A DNA stretch of 26,872 nt, taken from positions 1-26,872 of the forward strand of contig CALFXL010000026.1 of assembly GCA_937958045.1 (NCBI GenBank), written 5' to 3'. Shown here piece by piece: positions 1-7,962 of this stretch. The position numbers were made by a program, and so were the translations under genes. This stretch comes from an uncultured Opitutaceae bacterium (GTDB lineage: Bacteria; Verrucomicrobiota; Verrucomicrobiia; Opitutales; Opitutaceae). How positions within the stretch are numbered: the first letter of the stretch is position 1; each line of letters begins with the position of its first letter. The notes under the pieces are model-generated. The model worked only from the letters and a program-made list of their open reading frames with translations, did no database searches and was not told the DNA's origin.

Positions 1-991
1 AGTCGCTATAGCCGGCTTCAGGCACCGCGGGAATAAATACATAATACGGCGTGCCGCTAAAAGTATTCACGCCGGCGGCCTGCGGATCGACGATGGGTGT
101 GGTGCCGTCGTAGGTGGTCGAGCGATCCCAGAACGACGCCTGATCAAAATAATTCGTGGAATATATTTTCCGTTTCGCGCGGCCCATCTCGCCTTCGACG
201 CGAAGCTGCGTGTCGTCGGTGAATTGATATAAAAGCGCGAGATCGCCCGCGTCGTGACGCGATGTGGCGTTGTCGCGCCAGCCTGCGGCGCGTTCGTAGA
301 GAGCGTTGACGCGAACCGCGAAGCGCTCGTTAAGCGCGCGATTGACGTCGGCCGTGGCGCGTTTGCCGTCGAACGAATCGTATTGAAGGAGCAACTGCGC
401 GCGGTCCCTCGCGAGTTGCGGGACCTTGGTGAAAGTCGTGGCAACGCCGCCGAGTTGTGCGTCGCCGAAGAGAATCGAGTTGGGTCCACGCGCGAACTCG
501 AAGCGCTCGGTGTTATAAGAATCGCCGACGCCGTAATAGAGAAAGTAGTTTCGCGTCGGATAATTTCCGGTGGAGCCGGTGCCGCGGAAGTTAAACTCGT
601 AGTCGCCGAAAGGCGTTTCGTTTTGGCGGATGTTTCCGGGAGCGACATTGAGCGTCCACGGGAAGGAATCGCGAATGTTGTTGATCTGAAGATCGTCGAG
701 AAAACCGCGCGTAAGCGATGAGATGGCGGAGGGTGTGAGGCGCAGGGGCGTGTTGGTGCGTCCGCCGGCGAGCGAGTTGACGGCGACGTAGCCGCGATCC
801 TGATCGGTGGTGACTTCGAATGGCGAAAGCTGGATCACGGGCTGCGTCGGATCGGGCTGAACGATGGGGTCGACGGTCGCGGGCGGTTGGGGCGGCGGAA
901 GCGTTTCTTGAGCGCGAACGAGAGCAGTGGAAGCGAGGACAAGGATGGGCAGCCAGAGAAGATTCCGGCCTGGGGAAGCAGCGTAATTCAT
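1..991 (-). CDS. TonB-dependent outer-membrane receptor, N-terminal part (runs off the left edge)
   Basis: An open frame of 330 codons runs from an ATG at 991 to the window edge with no stop. The start MNYAASPGRNLLWLPILVLA is a signal peptide with a likely cut after VRAQ. It is followed by a Pro/Gln-rich linker and the segment VIQLSPFEVTTDQDRGYVAV, typical of verrucomicrobial TonB-dependent receptors. A plug domain comes next: NTPLRLTPSAISSLTRGFLDD, then FRGTGSTGNYPTRNYFLYYG and ERFEFARGPNSILFGDAQLG, the usual end of the plug. After that the alternating polar/aromatic pattern of the first barrel strands begins. Family role: energised import of a ligand across the outer membrane. The ligand is unknown. 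Proximity to pectin genes is suggestive only, because five unrelated genes lie between. Carbohydrate import is a guess; a siderophore receptor is equally possible. No Shine-Dalgarno is visible before the ATG. Confidence 0.85.
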   Translation of the reverse strand, partial: MNYAASPGRNLLWLPILVLASTALVRAQETLPPPQPPATVDPIVQPDPTQPVIQLSPFEVTTDQDRGYVAVNSLAGGRTNTPLRLTPSAISSLTRGFLDDLQINNIRDSFPWTLNVAPGNIRQNETPFGDYEFNFRGTGSTGNYPTRNYFLYYGVGDSYNTERFEFARGPNSILFGDAQLGGVATTFTKVPQLARDRAQLLLQYDSFDGKRATADVNRALNERFAVRVNALYERAAGWRDNATSRHDAGDLALLYQFTDDTQLRVEGEMGRAKRKIYSTNYFDQASFWDRSTTYDGTTPIVDPQAAGVNTFSGTPYYVFIPAVPEAGYSD

Positions 992-1027
992 GGGGCAAAA
1001 GGACGAGTTCGCGAGAGGCACTGCTGG

Positions 1028-1085
1028 AAAAACGCCGGACGCCTGCGCGGGCTGAATCCCACGCAGGCGGTGGCGACGCGCGGAG
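1028..1085 (-). terminator. Probable intrinsic terminator after the four-helix-bundle gene
   Basis: On the minus strand an 8-bp stem (CGCCTGCG 1072-1079 with its partner at 1040-1047) is extended by a 4-bp outer stem (1082-1085 with 1033-1036). Five T residues follow directly (complement of 1028-1032). It lies 25 bases past the stop of the gene at 1110-1574. Only 36 bases separate it from the receptor start codon at 991, so it could instead act as an attenuator in the receptor's leader. Confidence 0.5.
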
Positions 1086-1109
1086 GCGTCATCGCGGGAA
1101 ATCCGCGAG

Positions 1110-1574
1110 TCAGGACTTGGTGGCGTAGCGCGGACTGTCGCGCAGTTCGCGGATGTGGTCATGGGCGGCTTTCACGCCGCTGAACTGACGCGAGACCAGA
1201 TCGCGCAGGGTGGGATCGTAGAGTTGTTCGCTCACGTTGCGGTAGTTGGAGACGGCGACGTCTTCTCCGCGTTCGGCTTCGACGAGCACGGCGTGCGGCT
1301 GGCGTGTGGAGAGCGCGGCCTTGAGATCAATCCAGCCGCGATGAACGGCGCCGCTCACGCTGCCGGTTTTGTCGGGATCGCCGCCGTGCGCACGCACGGC
1401 CGCGGAGAGCTCGCGAGCAAACTCGGCGCGTTGCTGCGCGTAGCGACGAAAGATCGCTTGGAGCTCGGGATCCTTCGCGTCTTCTGCGGAGGCGGTGTAG
1501 CCTTTTTCCCCGTCTTTGCAGGTTTCGATGAGCGAGTTGAGAAGGGAGATATTTTCGGTAATGTCCGTTTTCAT
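1110..1574 (-). CDS. DUF2383/PA2169-like four-helix-bundle protein
   Basis: 154 residues, almost entirely helical and charged. It opens MKTDITENISLLNSLIETCK and contains the family-type motifs CKDGEKGY, near residues 19-26, and EAERGEDVA, near residues 101-109. The length fits the ferritin-like PA2169/DUF2383 family, in which a conserved Glu/Asp set in the bundle may bind metal; the biological role is not established. An in-frame start exists 63 codons upstream at 1763, but that extension is Arg/Gly/Pro-rich and unlike the family, so the ATG at 1574 is preferred. The protein has no signal peptide and should be cytoplasmic. Members often occur in stress-related gene sets. Nothing in the neighbouring genes tightens the function. 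Confidence 0.75.
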   Translation of the reverse strand: MKTDITENISLLNSLIETCKDGEKGYTASAEDAKDPELQAIFRRYAQQRAEFARELSAAVRAHGGDPDKTGSVSGAVHRGWIDLKAALSTRQPHAVLVEAERGEDVAVSNYRNVSEQLYDPTLRDLVSRQFSGVKAAHDHIRELRDSPRYATKS

Positions 1575-1953
1575 GCGTTGGGTTTTTGTTACGCAGGCGG
1601 ATTTGCTCTGCTGCCCAATTCCTTCGCGGATCCCGTGCCGCTGAGGTCGTCCGTTCATCATGTTTTTCATCTTGCGCGACTTGAAAATCGGGTGGCGTCG
1701 CACGTGTTGTGGAAGCGACTGCGAAACGCCCGGAATAAACGGGCCGTACGCTTCACAATTCATCGCGAAGCTGCGCGGGATGTTGGCGTTGATGCGATCG
1801 AAGCGGATCGCGTTTGGCCGAAATTAAAACCGCCGCCCGCGGTGAAGCACGGACGGCGGGGCTGTAAACGTAGACGCGTCAGGGCGTCGGCCAAGTGCGA
1901 CTCCGACCCGCGAGCGCGAGTTCCACCAAATATCTGCGCGAATTTTGCGTACG
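1575..1953. other. Intergenic stretch of 379 bases
   Basis: Lies between the start of the four-helix-bundle gene and the stop of the SanA-like gene. It holds the terminator at 1820-1859. The remainder must contain the promoter of the four-helix-bundle gene, but I see no convincing -35/-10 pair, no RNA gene and no small conserved reading frame. Confidence 0.5.
1820..1859 (-). terminator. Probable intrinsic terminator of the SanA-like gene
   Basis: On the minus strand CCGCCG-T-CC (1859-1851) pairs with GG-G-CGGCGG (1838-1830), with one mismatch and a 12-base loop. TTTTAATTT follows (complement of 1821-1829). It lies 95 bases downstream of the stop at 1954. Confidence 0.5.
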
Positions 1954-2610
1954 CTATTTCGCGAGCGCGATCGGCTCGGGTTTGCCGAGATGGCGTGGCT
2001 GACGCGCGAGCACGTGCAGATCAAGCCAAGTGAAGGCGCGGGCGAGCACTTCGCGGATCTCGGTGCGGATGGAATATCGTCGCGGGATCTCGCCCGAGGC
2101 GAAACCGATCGCATCCATGCCTTCGTGTCGTGCGATGGTGAGCGCGCGGGCTTGGTGATAACCTTGCGTGATGATGGTGAGTTGGGTCGCGCCAAAGATG
2201 CGATGCGCGCGGACGACCGAGTCGAGCGTGCGCAGACCGGCAAAGTCGCACGTGATCGCGTCGGGTGGCACACCGCGCGCGATCAACGCGGTTCTCATCG
2301 CGACAGGCTCGTTGTAGTTGGCACGGCGATTGTCGCCGCTGACGAGCAGGTGCCGGACTTTGCCGGCGTGATAAAGCTGCGCGGCGGCGTCCATGCGTGA
2401 TTCGAAGTGGAGATTAGGTTGTCCCCCCACCACGCGCGGACTGGTGCCGAGCACCAAACCGATTTGCCGGGCCGGCAGCGCGTCGATCTGTGTGTAGATC
2501 AATCCGTGGCTGCGGTGAGAGACGTAGAGATTGCAACAGACCAAAAACGCGACAGCGCCTACGGAAACAAGCAGCACGGTTTTCAGGATCAATCGGGCGA
2601 AGCGGAACAT
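1954..2610 (-). CDS. SanA/ElyC/YdcF-type (DUF218) membrane protein
   Basis: 218 residues. One N-terminal membrane segment (residues about 5-28, FARLILKTVLLVSVGAVAFL) anchors a globular domain outside the membrane. The domain carries the family signatures GLVLGTSPRV (about 51-60), HLLVSGDNRRANYNEP (about 88-103) and the GVPPDAITCDFAGLRTLDS stretch. Together these match SanA (vancomycin sensitivity) rather than the larger YdcF. Family members affect envelope barrier function and peptidoglycan-precursor handling; the reaction is not firmly known. The ATG at 2610 is chosen because it puts the membrane segment right at the N-terminus. An upstream in-frame start at 2679 would add 23 residues with no family match. 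The gene is divergent from the PAS/SpoIIE gene; the 278-base gap (2611-2888) must hold both promoters. Confidence 0.85.
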   Translation of the reverse strand: MFRFARLILKTVLLVSVGAVAFLVCCNLYVSHRSHGLIYTQIDALPARQIGLVLGTSPRVVGGQPNLHFESRMDAAAQLYHAGKVRHLLVSGDNRRANYNEPVAMRTALIARGVPPDAITCDFAGLRTLDSVVRAHRIFGATQLTIITQGYHQARALTIARHEGMDAIGFASGEIPRRYSIRTEIREVLARAFTWLDLHVLARQPRHLGKPEPIALAK

Positions 2611-2888
2611 GGCGCGCGGCAATGAGGGGGCGAAGTTGACGCAACTCCCCGTCATCGCGAGCCCGCACTGTGCGACCACGCACTTTTAGCGATAGCGCGA
2701 AAAGAAAATCGCCGGTCGCGACAGGCCGGCCGGCGGGTTCAAAGGCGAAGCAACGTCGCCGGAGAGCGTGCTTGCCCCCGCTGTCAACCCGGATCGCGGC
2801 GTTAGGTTACAAGCGGCGAAAAAAGCACAGGACGGTCCTCGTCCGGGGGAGGTTGATTTGGCCGGGGGTTTTGGTTTGGGTACCCGCG

Positions 2889-5285
2889 ATGTCATCGCTC
2901 GAATCCCAGATTCCTTCGCCCACGGCTGCGTTGCATCTCAATGACCTCGAGATGGCAGACTGGCTGCGGCATGGCATCGATGAGCATGCGATCGTCGCCA
3001 TCACGGACCCGCGCGGGGTGATCGTTTTTGCGAACGATCGGTTCTGCCAGATCTCCGAGTACAGCCGCGCCGAACTTTTGGGAAACACTCATAGCCTCCT
3101 GAAATCGGGCGTGCACCCGCCGGAGTTCTACGCGGATCTCTGGAAGACCATCGCCGCGGGGGAGGTGTGGCATGGCATGATCTGCAACCGCGCGAAATCC
3201 GGGCGCTTGTATTGGGTGGAAAGCACGCTCGTGCCGCTGCTCGATCCCAACGGCAAACCGCGCTTCTATCTGGCGCTGCGCACCGACGTCACGAAGTTGA
3301 AGGAGGCCGAAGAGCGCAACGCGCGTCTTGCTGCCGAGATCGGAGCGAGCGCGGAAGAATTGCGTCAGACGCAGGCGCAACTCGCGCTATTTTCCGAGCA
3401 TGCGCCGATCGGTCTGAGCTGGCGTGAAATCGGCCGCGACGGCCGGCCAGGCGTCAACCACGTGAACCGCCGCTTCTGCGAATTGATCGGCATCACCGCC
3501 GAAGAAGCGCGCGATATCGAAAACGTGCGCCGTGCGACGCATCCCGACGACTGGCGTATCCAGGAAAAACTTACACGAGAACTTTACCAAGGCGTACGCG
3601 ATCGCTTCTCGCTCGATAAGCGCTATCTGCACAAAGACGGCACGGTCGTATGGACCACGCTCACGGTGGTCGTGCTGCGTGATGCTTCAGGGCATGTGAC
3701 GCACCATTTCGCGATGCTGGAAGACATCACGGGGCGCCGCGCCGCGGAGGAAGAGCTGCGCCGCAGCGAAGCGCGTTGGCGCACCTATCTCGGCACCGCC
3801 AGCGAGATTCTCTACGCGCTGACGCCCGAGCATCGCGTCAAATACGTGTCGCAAGCCTGGACTGCGAAACTCGGGCACCAGACGGATCAAGTCATCGGCC
3901 GGCACTTCATGGATTTCGTGCATCCCGAGGATCAGGCGGCGTGTCGCGAATTCATCGACGCGGTGATGGCGGGAAAACCGCACGCGAACATCGTCGAGTA
4001 TCGCGCGCAGCACGCGGACGGTCGCTGGATATGGCACGCATCGACCGGTTCGGCGTACATCGACCGCGATGGTCGCCACGCGTACTTCGGCGTGGGACGC
4101 GACATCAGTCTGCGTCGCAAAGCGCAGGACGAACTCAAAGCCGCACTCGCGAAACGTGAAGAGCTGGAGCGCATCGTGGATCGTTCGCCGTCGGTCGTCG
4201 TATTGTGGCGATCGGACAACGGCGAGTGGCCGGTCGAGTTTGTGTCGGCCAGCGTGCGTCAATTCGGCTACACGCCGGAGCAATTCACCGGACGGCAGTT
4301 GTTATTTTCGGATATCACGCATCCCGAAGACCGTGAACGGGTGCAGGCGGAAATCGCCGCGTACGCGGAGGCGGGACAGGCCGAGTACAATCAAAGCTAC
4401 CGCATCGTTTGCGGTGACGGCTCCGTGCGCTGGGTCGATGACCACACGGTGGTGCGGCGTGACGCTTCGGGACGTGTGACCCATCACGAAGGGCTCATCA
4501 CCGATGCGACCGCGCGCGTGCAGGCCGAAGAGGCCGAGCGCGCAACACGCGAACGCGATCTGCGCGTCGCTGCCGACATCCAGCAACATCTGCGACCGCG
4601 CGTGTTTCCCGATTTGAGCGAAGTCGAGATCGATATGTTCTCGGCGAGCACCATGCACATCGGCGGCGATTATTTCGACGTGTTGAAGGTCGATGATCGC
4701 CACTGGGCGTTTGTGATCGCGGACGTGTCCGGCAAAGGCGCCGGCGCCGCGCTGATGATGGCGGAATGTCGCGCGACGCTTCGTCTCTGCGCGCCCGGCG
4801 AGCTCAGTCCCGCGGCCGTCATCCGCCGGCTCAATCGCGCGATCCAGCCCGACATGCGCCCGGGAATGTTCATCGCGCTTTTTTACAGTATCCTGAATTT
4901 GGATACGAACGTGCTGCGTTATGTGCGCGCCGGTCACGAAGACATGCTGCTGATCCGCAAAGACGCGCAGGATACCGAACTGTTGAAAGGCGAGGGTCTC
5001 GCGGTCGGTCTCGATGACGGCACGATTTTCGACGAGATGCTCGAGGAACGTGAAGTGGCGCTGAACCCCGGCGACCTTGTGGCGTTGTACACCGACGGCA
5101 TCACCGAAGCGCGCAATGCCTCGGGCGAAGAGTTCGGCCGCGAACGCCTCGCCGCCGCGCTCGTGCGCAACGAGGACAAACCGCTTTCCGAAGTCGTGCG
5201 CCGCGTGGATCGTTTCGTGCGGCATTTCTCGGCATACGTGCCACGTCACGACGACAGCACGTTGCTGTTGTTCCGGCCGCGTTGA
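2889..5285 (+). CDS. Multi-PAS sensor with SpoIIE/PP2C-type serine phosphatase output
   Basis: 798 residues with no signal peptide or membrane segment, so probably cytoplasmic. Four PAS units lie in tandem at about residues 30-145, 165-290, 295-415 and 425-545. Each has the 'YW/W...(D)ITxR/LKxAE' exit helix (VTKLKEAEE, ITGRRAAEEEL, ISLRRKAQDEL, TARVQAEEAE). A coiled stretch DLRVAADIQQHLRPR leads into the phosphatase (about 570-798). Metal-binding motifs are visible as GGDYFD (about 591) and IADVSGKG (about 609), and late as LYTDGITEARN (about 732). Family role: dephosphorylates an anti-sigma-factor antagonist or similar target in response to a PAS-sensed cue (redox, light or ligand). No partner anti-sigma gene is nearby. 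The frame stays open upstream to 2670, but 2889 is preferred because the Arg-rich 73-residue extension looks non-coding. The NADH dehydrogenase starts 65 bases after the stop, so co-transcription is likely. Confidence 0.88.
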   Translation: MSSLESQIPSPTAALHLNDLEMADWLRHGIDEHAIVAITDPRGVIVFANDRFCQISEYSRAELLGNTHSLLKSGVHPPEFYADLWKTIAAGEVWHGMICNRAKSGRLYWVESTLVPLLDPNGKPRFYLALRTDVTKLKEAEERNARLAAEIGASAEELRQTQAQLALFSEHAPIGLSWREIGRDGRPGVNHVNRRFCELIGITAEEARDIENVRRATHPDDWRIQEKLTRELYQGVRDRFSLDKRYLHKDGTVVWTTLTVVVLRDASGHVTHHFAMLEDITGRRAAEEELRRSEARWRTYLGTASEILYALTPEHRVKYVSQAWTAKLGHQTDQVIGRHFMDFVHPEDQAACREFIDAVMAGKPHANIVEYRAQHADGRWIWHASTGSAYIDRDGRHAYFGVGRDISLRRKAQDELKAALAKREELERIVDRSPSVVVLWRSDNGEWPVEFVSASVRQFGYTPEQFTGRQLLFSDITHPEDRERVQAEIAAYAEAGQAEYNQSYRIVCGDGSVRWVDDHTVVRRDASGRVTHHEGLITDATARVQAEEAERATRERDLRVAADIQQHLRPRVFPDLSEVEIDMFSASTMHIGGDYFDVLKVDDRHWAFVIADVSGKGAGAALMMAECRATLRLCAPGELSPAAVIRRLNRAIQPDMRPGMFIALFYSILNLDTNVLRYVRAGHEDMLLIRKDAQDTELLKGEGLAVGLDDGTIFDEMLEEREVALNPGDLVALYTDGITEARNASGEEFGRERLAAALVRNEDKPLSEVVRRVDRFVRHFSAYVPRHDDSTLLLFRPR

Positions 5286-5350
5286 GCGTTCGCGCGACGT
5301 TCCCACACCTGCGCTTGCGAAGCCAGATCAGGCCGGCAAGGTCTGGGCGC

Positions 5351-6916
5351 ATGAAATTCGACGTCGTCATCGCGGGAGGCGGATTTGCAGGAGCTTATTG
5401 CGCACGTGCGTTGGGAAAGGCGTTGGGCGCTGAAGGCGTGAAGCGCGTGGCGCTGATCGCCGAACGCAATGTCCTGGTGTTTCAACCCATGCTGGCCGAG
5501 GTCGCGGGCTCCGCGCTCTCGCCGCTCGACGTCGTGAACCCTCTGCGGCATTTCGCGCGCCGCGTGAACGTGCTGCAGGGCGCCATCCAAAAAGTGGACT
5601 GGGGCCGGCGCGAGGTGATCGTGGATGGCGGACGTTTCAGCCGTAATCGCGTGATCGGTTTCGATCATCTCGTGCTCGCGCTTGGCAGCGTGACCGACAT
5701 GAGCCGCGTGCCCGGCATGACGGATCACGCGTGGCCGATGAAAAACGTGACCGACGCGCTGCGCCTGCGTGCGGCGATCATCAATCGCCTCGAGGAAGCG
5801 AATCTCGTCGCGGACGACGCCGTGCGGCGCCGGCTGCTGACGTTTGTCGTCGTGGGCGGCGGCTACACGGGCGTGGAAACGGCGGGGCAGATGCTGGATT
5901 TGTTGCGCGAAGTGAAACCACTCTACGCGAATCTGCGCGAGATGGAGCCGAAGGTCGTGCTCGTGCACAGTCGTGCGCACTTGTTGGAGGAGATCGGCAC
6001 GCGTCTCGGCGACTACGCCCAAAAAGTGCTCGAAAAACGCGGCATGGAAATGCGGCTCAACACGCGGGTGATCGAGGTCACCGCATCGAAAGTGATTTTG
6101 CAGGACGGCGGTTTCATCGAAGCGCACACCGTGGTGAGCACCGTGGGTAATGCGCCGAATCCCGTCGTGCTCGATCTCTGCAAACAACTCGGTGTTGCCG
6201 CCGAGCAAGGCCGTGTGCCGGTCGAACCTACGCTCGCGGTAAAAGGCGTGGCGCGCCTGTGGGCTGCGGGAGATTGCGCGGCGGTGCCGTGGATGGATCG
6301 CGGCGAACTCAAGCTCGCTCCACCGACGGCGCAGTTTGCGATGCGGCAAGGCGCCCAACTCGGTCGCAACCTCGCGCGTGCGCTGGGTGGAGAAGAACCG
6401 CAGCCGTTCAAGCATCGTTATCTCGGTCAACTCGCGACGGTCGGTGAACGCGAAGCGGTGGCGGAAGTTTTCGGAATGCACTTCTCGGGCTTTCTCGCGT
6501 GGTGGATGTGGCGCACCGTTTATCTCGCGAAATTGCCGGGCGCGATGCGCCGCCTGCGCGTGACGATCGACTGGACCTTCGACCTGTTTTTCGCGCGAGA
6601 CATCAGCGTGGTGCTGCCGCCGCCGGAAGACATCCTGCGCGCGATTCATTTGGAAAAAGGCGAAAGCCTGATCGAAGCGGGACAACCCGTGCGCGCGTTT
6701 TTCCTGATCAAACGCGGCAGCGTGGACGCACAATTGCCCGGCGGAGAAACGCGGCGACTAGGTCCCGGCGAAGTGATCGACGACGATTATGCGAACGAGC
6801 ACGGCCTGTGGCTCTGCGGCGTCGCCGCCGCGGAAAGCACCGATGCCGTCGTGATCCGCGGCCGTGCGTTTGAGATGCTGCGCACAAAGTTGAAACTCGT
6901 GCGACGTGACGGATGA
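5351..6916 (+). CDS. ndh: Type II NADH:quinone oxidoreductase with C-terminal cNMP-binding-like domain
   Basis: 521 residues. An N-terminal FAD Rossmann motif, VVIAGGGFAGAYCA (about 5-18), and a second NADH Rossmann motif, FVVVGGGYTGVETAG (about 165-179), are separated as in NDH-2 enzymes. WAAGDCAAVP (about 304-313) is the second FAD contact, and FLAWWMWRTVYLAKLPG (about 381-397) is the amphipathic membrane-association helix. The enzyme oxidises NADH and passes electrons to quinone at the inner face of the membrane without proton pumping. The ordinary family length is about 400-450 residues. The extra end, about 427-521, reads GESLIEAGQPVRAFFLIKRG...LGPGEVI, the pattern of a cyclic-nucleotide-binding/Crp beta-roll. 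The start at 5351 places the GxGxxG motif at the very N-terminus; an upstream frame to 5282 overlaps the previous stop and is rejected. It is probably transcribed with the PAS/SpoIIE gene. Confidence 0.9.
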   Translation: MKFDVVIAGGGFAGAYCARALGKALGAEGVKRVALIAERNVLVFQPMLAEVAGSALSPLDVVNPLRHFARRVNVLQGAIQKVDWGRREVIVDGGRFSRNRVIGFDHLVLALGSVTDMSRVPGMTDHAWPMKNVTDALRLRAAIINRLEEANLVADDAVRRRLLTFVVVGGGYTGVETAGQMLDLLREVKPLYANLREMEPKVVLVHSRAHLLEEIGTRLGDYAQKVLEKRGMEMRLNTRVIEVTASKVILQDGGFIEAHTVVSTVGNAPNPVVLDLCKQLGVAAEQGRVPVEPTLAVKGVARLWAAGDCAAVPWMDRGELKLAPPTAQFAMRQGAQLGRNLARALGGEEPQPFKHRYLGQLATVGEREAVAEVFGMHFSGFLAWWMWRTVYLAKLPGAMRRLRVTIDWTFDLFFARDISVVLPPPEDILRAIHLEKGESLIEAGQPVRAFFLIKRGSVDAQLPGGETRRLGPGEVIDDDYANEHGLWLCGVAAAESTDAVVIRGRAFEMLRTKLKLVRRDG

Positions 6917-6973
6917 GTCGCGAAAGGATAACGGGCGGGGCAGGATTTGGGAAAGGTTCGCGAGGCTCGACAT

Positions 6974-7003
6974 AAAAAGAACGGCCGCGGGAGGCGGCCG
7001 TTC
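6974..7003 (-). terminator. Strong intrinsic terminator of the pectinase operon
   Basis: A perfect 10-bp stem, GAACGGCCGC (6979-6988) with GCGGCCGTTC (6994-7003), and a 5-base loop. On the minus strand it is followed by TTTTT (complement of 6974-6978). It sits 30 bases past the methylesterase stop. The plus-strand side lacks a T tract, so it chiefly ends minus-strand transcription, although it may also slow readthrough from the NADH dehydrogenase gene. Confidence 0.85.
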
Positions 7004-7033
7004 CGGGGTGGGTCGTGGTCTGTATTTAAAATT

Positions 7034-7924
7034 TCAATACGGCGGGTTCCAGCCGCCGAGGACGTTGGATTTGGAGTAGGCGGCGGCCTGGGAGGCGGTC
7101 AGACGCACGACCCACGGAGCGCGCGGCGTGAGGCTGATGGGCGTGCCGGAGAGCGTTTTGCTGCCGTATTCGGCGGCGCGGCAGGTCGCTTCGCGTCCAT
7201 CCCACGGACTCCAGCCGGCGGCGGTGATGTGCGAGTCCATCGCGCAGTTGATGTAGGCGGTCTGGCCGTACTCGCGCCAGGGACGCATGAGCGTGGTGCT
7301 GTTGTTGGCGACGTTGCTGGAACGGTTGATGGTGCAGCCGCTGAAGACGAAACCGTAGGCAATGTTTTGCGGTGTGCTGGGCGCGGCGATGGGGCCGCCG
7401 GTGCTGCGGATCTGGCGGATGTTGCAGGTTTGGAAAAACGCGGTGCCGCCGCTGTAGATGAAGTCCACGCTGCCGCGGATTTCGCAGTATGTGAAATACG
7501 CGAGGGCTCCGTTCCAGATGCCGAGGGTGTCCTGCCAGCCGTTGATGTAGCAGCGATGGAAGGTGACGCGCTGGCTGTTGATACGCACGGCGAGAGCGGG
7601 GCCGGCGGTGGCGCCGGCGGTGTTTTCGATGGTCATCGTGCTCACCGCGACGTCGGTGCTGTTGATGGTGAGCGCGGTTTGCGACGCGGAGCCGACAACA
7701 AGCTTCACGCCGGTTTGCGACGCGCCGATAAGACGGATGTTGGACTTGTTGGAAGGGATCGTCACCGCTTCATTGTAAGTACCGTTGGCGATTTGGATGA
7801 TATCGCCTGAAGCAGAGGCATTCACGGCGGCCTGGATGGTCGCGTATTGCGACGGCACGTTGCGAGTGGCGGCGGACAGTAGTGGCGTGAGCACTACAGC
7901 CATCGCGAGGATGAGGTGTTTCAT
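7034..7924 (-). CDS. Secreted pectin methylesterase (CE8)
   Basis: 296 residues with a signal peptide (MKHLILAMAVVLTPLLSAAT) and then the single right-handed beta-helix catalytic domain, with no extra modules. Family active-site signatures are present: GWQDTL (Gln131, Asp132), GSVDFIYSGG (Asp154), LMRPW (Arg214, Trp216), and the late GWSPWDG (about 237-243) and GWNPPY at the end. The enzyme hydrolyses the methyl esters of homogalacturonan, releasing methanol and leaving polygalacturonate that pectate lyases can cut, which fits its place after two lyase genes. Export to the periplasm or outside is expected. The start at 7924 is chosen because it gives a clean signal peptide; the frame is open upstream to 8263 only through the coding region of the neighbouring gene. 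There are 38 bases between the previous stop and this start. The leader contains ACAACAACCCCC and no Shine-Dalgarno. Confidence 0.93.
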   Translation of the reverse strand: MKHLILAMAVVLTPLLSAATRNVPSQYATIQAAVNASASGDIIQIANGTYNEAVTIPSNKSNIRLIGASQTGVKLVVGSASQTALTINSTDVAVSTMTIENTAGATAGPALAVRINSQRVTFHRCYINGWQDTLGIWNGALAYFTYCEIRGSVDFIYSGGTAFFQTCNIRQIRSTGGPIAAPSTPQNIAYGFVFSGCTINRSSNVANNSTTLMRPWREYGQTAYINCAMDSHITAAGWSPWDGREATCRAAEYGSKTLSGTPISLTPRAPWVVRLTASQAAAYSKSNVLGGWNPPY

Positions 7925-7932
7925 ATGTATTG

Positions 7933-7942
7933 GGGGTTGTTG
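7933..7942 (-). promoter_or_regulatory. Leader motif CAACAACCCC before the methylesterase
   Basis: On the minus strand CAACAACCCC lies 8 bases before the ATG, inside an A/C-rich, unstructured leader. The same 10-mer precedes the pectate lyase at 10140 (copy at 10154-10163), and both genes then begin CATATGAAA. It occupies the place where a Shine-Dalgarno would be expected. A role in translation initiation is inferred. Confidence 0.35.
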
Positions 7943-7962
7943 TGTTTTTCCCGCAGGGGAAA

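Noticed and set aside
1575..1763. N-terminal extension of the four-helix-bundle protein by 63 residues
   Set aside because: Composition is unlike the family, and the protein without it has the usual family length.
2670..2888. N-terminal extension of the PAS/SpoIIE protein by 73 residues
   Set aside because: Arg-rich, no domain, and it would fill the divergent promoter region. An ATG at 2889 opens directly onto the first PAS unit.
5246..6733. Minus-strand open frame of 495 codons opposite the NADH dehydrogenase
   Set aside because: His/Arg-rich composition typical of a shadow. The plus strand carries both Rossmann motifs.
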